From Triops longicaudatus (Eukaryota; Arthropoda; Branchiopoda; Notostraca; Triopsidae), in contig JAGQDJ010000205.1 in the NCBI GenBank assembly GCA_022885665.1, positions 1 through 64,000 on the forward strand: a stretch of DNA of 64,000 nt, given 5' to 3'. Every line of letters starts with the position of its first letter. Position 1 is the stretch's first letter. The notes beneath the pieces were generated by a model. That model was not told where the DNA came from. It saw only the letters and a list, made by a program, of their open reading frames with translations, and searched no databases. This document shows positions 60,640 to 64,000 of the stretch, piece by piece. The position numbers were made by a program, and so were the translations under genes.

Positions 60640-61300
60640 TGAGGAAATCCCTATCAGAGCTAGAGTGCCACAAGGTGATATTCTTGACAGCTTCACGAAG
60701 TTCTTTCGAGGGAAAGGCGTTATCAGTTAAACAGTATGGCGTTTTTGCATCTGTGTGAAGTTTGCATCTCCTAGCAATTCAAATTTATTAGAATAAAAAG
60801 CTTTGCTGAATTTACTTCAAGGGAAAACCCTACTGTGTCCTAGAGGTCGTGGTGCTCCAGTATTGACCATTAGAAATCGGTAGTGGGCGTCTTGAGTTGC
60901 CATGAGAACAAAGCAGTAGAACATTTGTAGTTGTAATAATCATATCCACTGTTCCGTGAGCATCGTACACGGATATCTGTACAGTCCACTGCCCCAAAGC
61001 AGTTAGGAAAATTTTCACTTTGAATACATCTTAGCGGATTCGTCGATGATATCCTTGTAGAGCCATAGCAGAGATTTGGGTGAATGCAAATCCAGATTGC
61101 CAAATATGTACTGCGTACAATAGCAGATATCGTCGATCTACCAACCCTGATTTGGAAAGAAAAGTGAACGCTGACTCTCTCCCGTTGCCATATACCGGGA
61201 GTAATCATTAAGCGCTCTGCTGGGCTTATTGGCTAGCGAAATTTCGTGGTCTTTTTCGTGAGTTGTGGGCGATGGACTTCAAGTGGGATATAGAACTCCT
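60640..61300 (-). mobile_element. Decayed PIF/Harbinger transposase
   Basis: The minus strand encodes IRVGRSTISAIVRSTYLAIW and FPNCFGAVDCTDIRVRC, then NSGYDYYNYK, the typical helix-turn-helix and first catalytic Asp region of Harbinger DDE transposases (GAVDC aligns with GAIDG). Further on, TPYCLTDNAFPSKEL aligns with the PYxxxGDxAFP block. Several stops and frameshifts separate the blocks, so it is dead. It is probably inside an NDOR1 intron. Confidence 0.75.
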
Positions 61301-61899
61301 CATTACTCGTCCTCAAATATCGAAAAATAATTCGTTGTCCGTCAAGTAATGGAACACATTGTTGCATGCGCCGAATTTTTCATGTAGTTACCAGATTCTG
61401 TCCACCGGACCCAGAAGCTCATCGTGACGTAGCTTCTTTGCGTCCCCAATCGAAGATATTCATTGATAACGGTTTCGCGTATTAAGAATGCAGAGCTAAC
61501 TTGCGTTCAACTGCCAACAGCCGTTTCAAAGCCATGTTCCTGGTATCAGGCAACATGATATCAGTTGTGTTCCACTGTAGTTTGACTTCAAACCGTTCAC
61601 CATCATGATTGAGGGACTCTTCAAATATTTCCAGCGCCTTTCACGGTAGTCTTAACTGCAGGCTCAGGATTTCGACTGGGGTCACGCGCTACGGTATGTA
61701 GGAGAATGCAATGCAATCATTTCTACTGCAGACTGAACTTACGTTGGGATTGCTTACTTAAATGCCCACGACCAAAGACACTGAAAGCAGCAGGCCTTCT
61801 CCTTCGTAAAATTTATCATTTTGGCTAATGTCGTGTTGACAAGTGCGTCACACTTATCAATCGGTATCTTCCTTTACAGACGAACACTCTTTAGGGTAG

Positions 61900-63265
61900 T
61901 CGCTGGCTTTCCTTAGTGTCGTTGGTAATGCAGTACTAGAACTACGGGATCTGGAAGTGTATGAATGTCTCCCAATCTAGAAGACTTAAGCTAGTCGTTT
62001 TCTTGGCGGTGGTATTCGAAGAAGGTCGTACTAGTGTTTCAGCTAGTACTAATTTTTCGAACCATTGGTCGAAGTCAAGTAACGTCAATACGTCGCTAAA
62101 ACGTAGGGCGTGTCTGCCCCATTGGCGTCTCAAATAGGTCGGGAGCTTATTGAAGACTTGCTCTAGCGTAGCAGCAAATGAGATTTCGTGAGCAAACCCG
62201 CTGTAATGCAAGTTGCTAACAGCACCGCGGAGCTCTTGGGGAGAGTCTTCGCAAATTTTCAAGCTCGCTGTTCTTCAGCGGAGGTATCTCAAGCGAAGTG
62301 CGAACATAAGCCTTTACAATGATCTGCGGGTCACCGTACTTTCTTTTCAGTTCCGTCAACTCTTTTTTATGCAGTACTGGACTACTCGGCGACGTTCTTC
62401 TTTACTGTCAGCGTCAGCGTTTCCAGTAAAATCGCCATTTTCTTGCGTTGGATGGAATTACGTCATGTACAAGGTCCCTAAAATTTGCCACGAAGAGAGA
62501 TCCGTTACGTGGATCGCCGTCCAAAGGTTCTCGCTTCGGCATCACACCCATGAGACAAGGTGCCATAGCTACTCCGTTCGAAACACCTACGGGGTTTCTT
62601 GGCGCTCGCTGATTGCCCATTGTTTCGATCCTGGAATCAGGCCAATCAAACACCGGAGCCGGCTCATTAAAATGCACCGCTTCTTATTCTTCAGTGGCAC
62701 AATCGTCAAACTGGGACGTTGGTTCCAGACGACGCTGATCTAATGCTCGAATTTGTTCATACTGCCCCTTCATGACGTCATAGGTTCGCCGAGGCTCAAT
62801 GAGTGATCGGCTCCAAGCGTCTGGCATTCTGGCTAGCTTTTTTTACGCAGATCTTCATTAGTTTCACGCGTCTTCCTGGTGGCCAGCTCGTATAGACGCA
62901 ACTGATTGAACAATTTAATTTCGTTCTCTAGCTGCTCCGCTGTAGTCATAGGCAGGTGTCTTCCGTTAGCTTCTCAAAGGGGACCAATATTAAGCCAGGC
63001 TGATCATCCGCAATGGATGCATTCGAATATGGAGTAGTGTATTGCCTTAAATATTAATCGATTCTCAATAGGCAAGTCTCAAACTCTTGACAAATATCTT
63101 CTTTGCACTTCGCCTGGGGTTTACCGCATAAGACTTCGTACTTGCTCAGTTCCAAGCAATCTTCATACAGCCCTATCAGGTCTGCATGAAGACTTTAATT
63201 TCAGCCAGAGTCGAGTTTTCTTCTTCAGAGTGGCCCATTTTCAAGTTTAAGGGTTCACTAGTCAT
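61900..63265 (-). mobile_element. Decayed BEL/Pao retrotransposon gag region
   Basis: Starting from an ATG at 63265, the minus strand shows a gag-like N-terminus (LAEIK, then HEDLIGLYEDCLEL). Further along come PKREPLDGDPRNGSLFVANF and RDLVHDVIPSNA, matching the DUF1759-type DGDPxxxxxFxxxF block of BEL/Pao elements. A later open segment (61942-62262) has ELRGAVSNLHYSG and FDQWFEKLVLAETLVRP, as in the following gag region. Frameshifts and stops interrupt it. No protease, RT or integrase was found. Confidence 0.7.
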
Positions 63266-63284
63266 TGTTCTAAATCAGAATTCA

Positions 63285-63303
63285 GTTCCAGGCTTCGGCA
63301 CTA
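63285..63303 (-). other. Primer binding site of the BEL/Pao relic
   Basis: The minus strand reads TAGTGCCGAAGCCTGGAAC, similar to the TGGTGCCGAAGCCCGG-type tRNA primer sites of many BEL/Pao elements. It lies between the gag ATG (63265) and the LTR end at 63306. Confidence 0.55.
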
Positions 63304-63305
63304 AA

Positions 63306-63600
63306 TGTAAATACCAAGTCGAATATTTTGACGTTTAAGTCTCGGGTAGAGCTAGTGTGACTTTATTCAACTACTCTTATTCTACAAATTCACTACGTAC
63401 TGTGATGAGCAGATAAAAGTTTACTGAGCAAATCACAGAAGTCTAATTAGGCCGAGCGTGCTCGTTTAATAAGAACTTTTAAGCGATTTTTAGCTCCGTT
63501 CGTGGCCTTTCACCTTGTAACCGACTCGTTCAAGCCCTTCACTACTTAACCCGTGTTACTCCGCCTCAAGAGGTTTAATTTAGACCTCTTTGGTTTGTTA
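63306..63600 (-). repeat. Probable 5' LTR of the BEL/Pao relic (outer limit uncertain)
   Basis: The minus-strand LTR would end in CA at 63306, next to the primer site. It contains AATAAA (63362-63367) about 60 bases before that end, as expected for the polyadenylation signal of an LTR. I could not fix its outer TG, and there is no second LTR in the window to compare. Confidence 0.45.
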
Positions 63601-63789
63601 TCTAAACTCTTTTTCGCTTAGTACCTTTGTATTTAGCCTATAGCTACATCAAGTGACTCTTATAGTAGCATTTTTTTATACCATTAAGCTTTAAGCTTTT
63701 TCCTAGTTTAAGTAATAACATTCTCAAAAACGAGTCACCTTCGCAAGTCAGCCTCGCATAGAGGCAATTAGTGGTAACTTTATGATAAA

Positions 63790-64000
63790 ATGTTCGTATT
63801 TGAGTTGTTGGTGTTTGTTACTTTAACTATTCAGTGTAGGTAACTTAAGCTAGGCTTGGCTATGTCATACAAGGTTTGGTTACATTATAGTAGACTACGT
63901 TTGTTTTGTTACGTCATGGTAGCGAAATTAGGATTAGGCTTGATTAGACAATGGTACGCTAGTCAGGTCAATTTATGTTGTATCCCTTTAAATTATGCTA
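63790..64000. repeat. TTAGG-like patch at window end
   Basis: GTAACTTAAGCTAGGCTTGG and similar degenerate units, G-rich strand up. No exon of NDOR1 is visible here. Confidence 0.4.

Noticed and set aside
1..64000. CRISPR array, prokaryotic operons, ribosome binding sites
   Set aside because: Every recognised gene is spliced and of animal type, and no regularly spaced direct repeat array was seen.

Overview
The window is animal nuclear DNA, most likely from an arthropod. The genes are intron-rich with GT-AG introns from about 60 bases to over 4 kb. All recognised products are metazoan, and the non-coding DNA is full of degenerate TTAGG/CCTAA-type runs of a kind common in arthropods. The protein set (Gprk2-type GRK, rhotekin, mS26, SMYD5, NDOR1, an IGFBP-rP1-like protein) and the TE mix (hAT, pogo/Tigger-like, PIF/Harbinger, BEL/Pao, RTE-like LINE) fit an arthropod. 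I cannot name the species or exclude other Ecdysozoa.

Layout. 1-8.7 kb: an IGFBP-rP1-like secreted protein (minus; IGFBP, Kazal and Ig parts on four exons), with a hAT MITE downstream and a Tigger-like MITE in its large intron. A lone N sits in the Ig exon where the domain's last strands should be. 8.7-20.5 kb: gene-poor, with one possible two-exon hypothetical gene (10.76-12.30 kb) and TE remnants. 20.5-28.1 kb: rhotekin (plus, nine exons). 28.7-31.6 kb: mitochondrial ribosomal protein mS26 (plus) and SMYD5 (minus), convergent, with stop codons 102 bases apart. 32.4-38.5 kb: a single-pass membrane protein (minus, seven exons) with two sushi domains, an unclassified module, a transmembrane helix and a 330-residue tail rich in Yxx[V/I] motifs. 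A decayed partial copy lies downstream, and LINE 3' ends lie on both sides. 38.5-47.9 kb: nothing recognisable. 47.9-57.0 kb: Gprk2/GRK5-type kinase (minus, nine exons found, last coding exon missing). 57.5-60.2 kb: NDOR1 5' half (plus), divergent from the kinase across a 540-base spacer holding a perfect TATCGATA. 60.3-64 kb: dead PIF/Harbinger and BEL/Pao copies, probably in an NDOR1 intron that runs past the window.

Most genes are unrelated housekeeping or signalling genes that happen to be neighbours. The most unusual item is the sushi-domain receptor: its tail looks like an immunoreceptor-type signalling tail, with three strict ITIM matches and eleven Yxx[V/I] sites, several in a 44-residue tandem repeat. 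Exon boundaries below were placed by hand from splice consensus, phase agreement and family similarity; no transcript or database was consulted.
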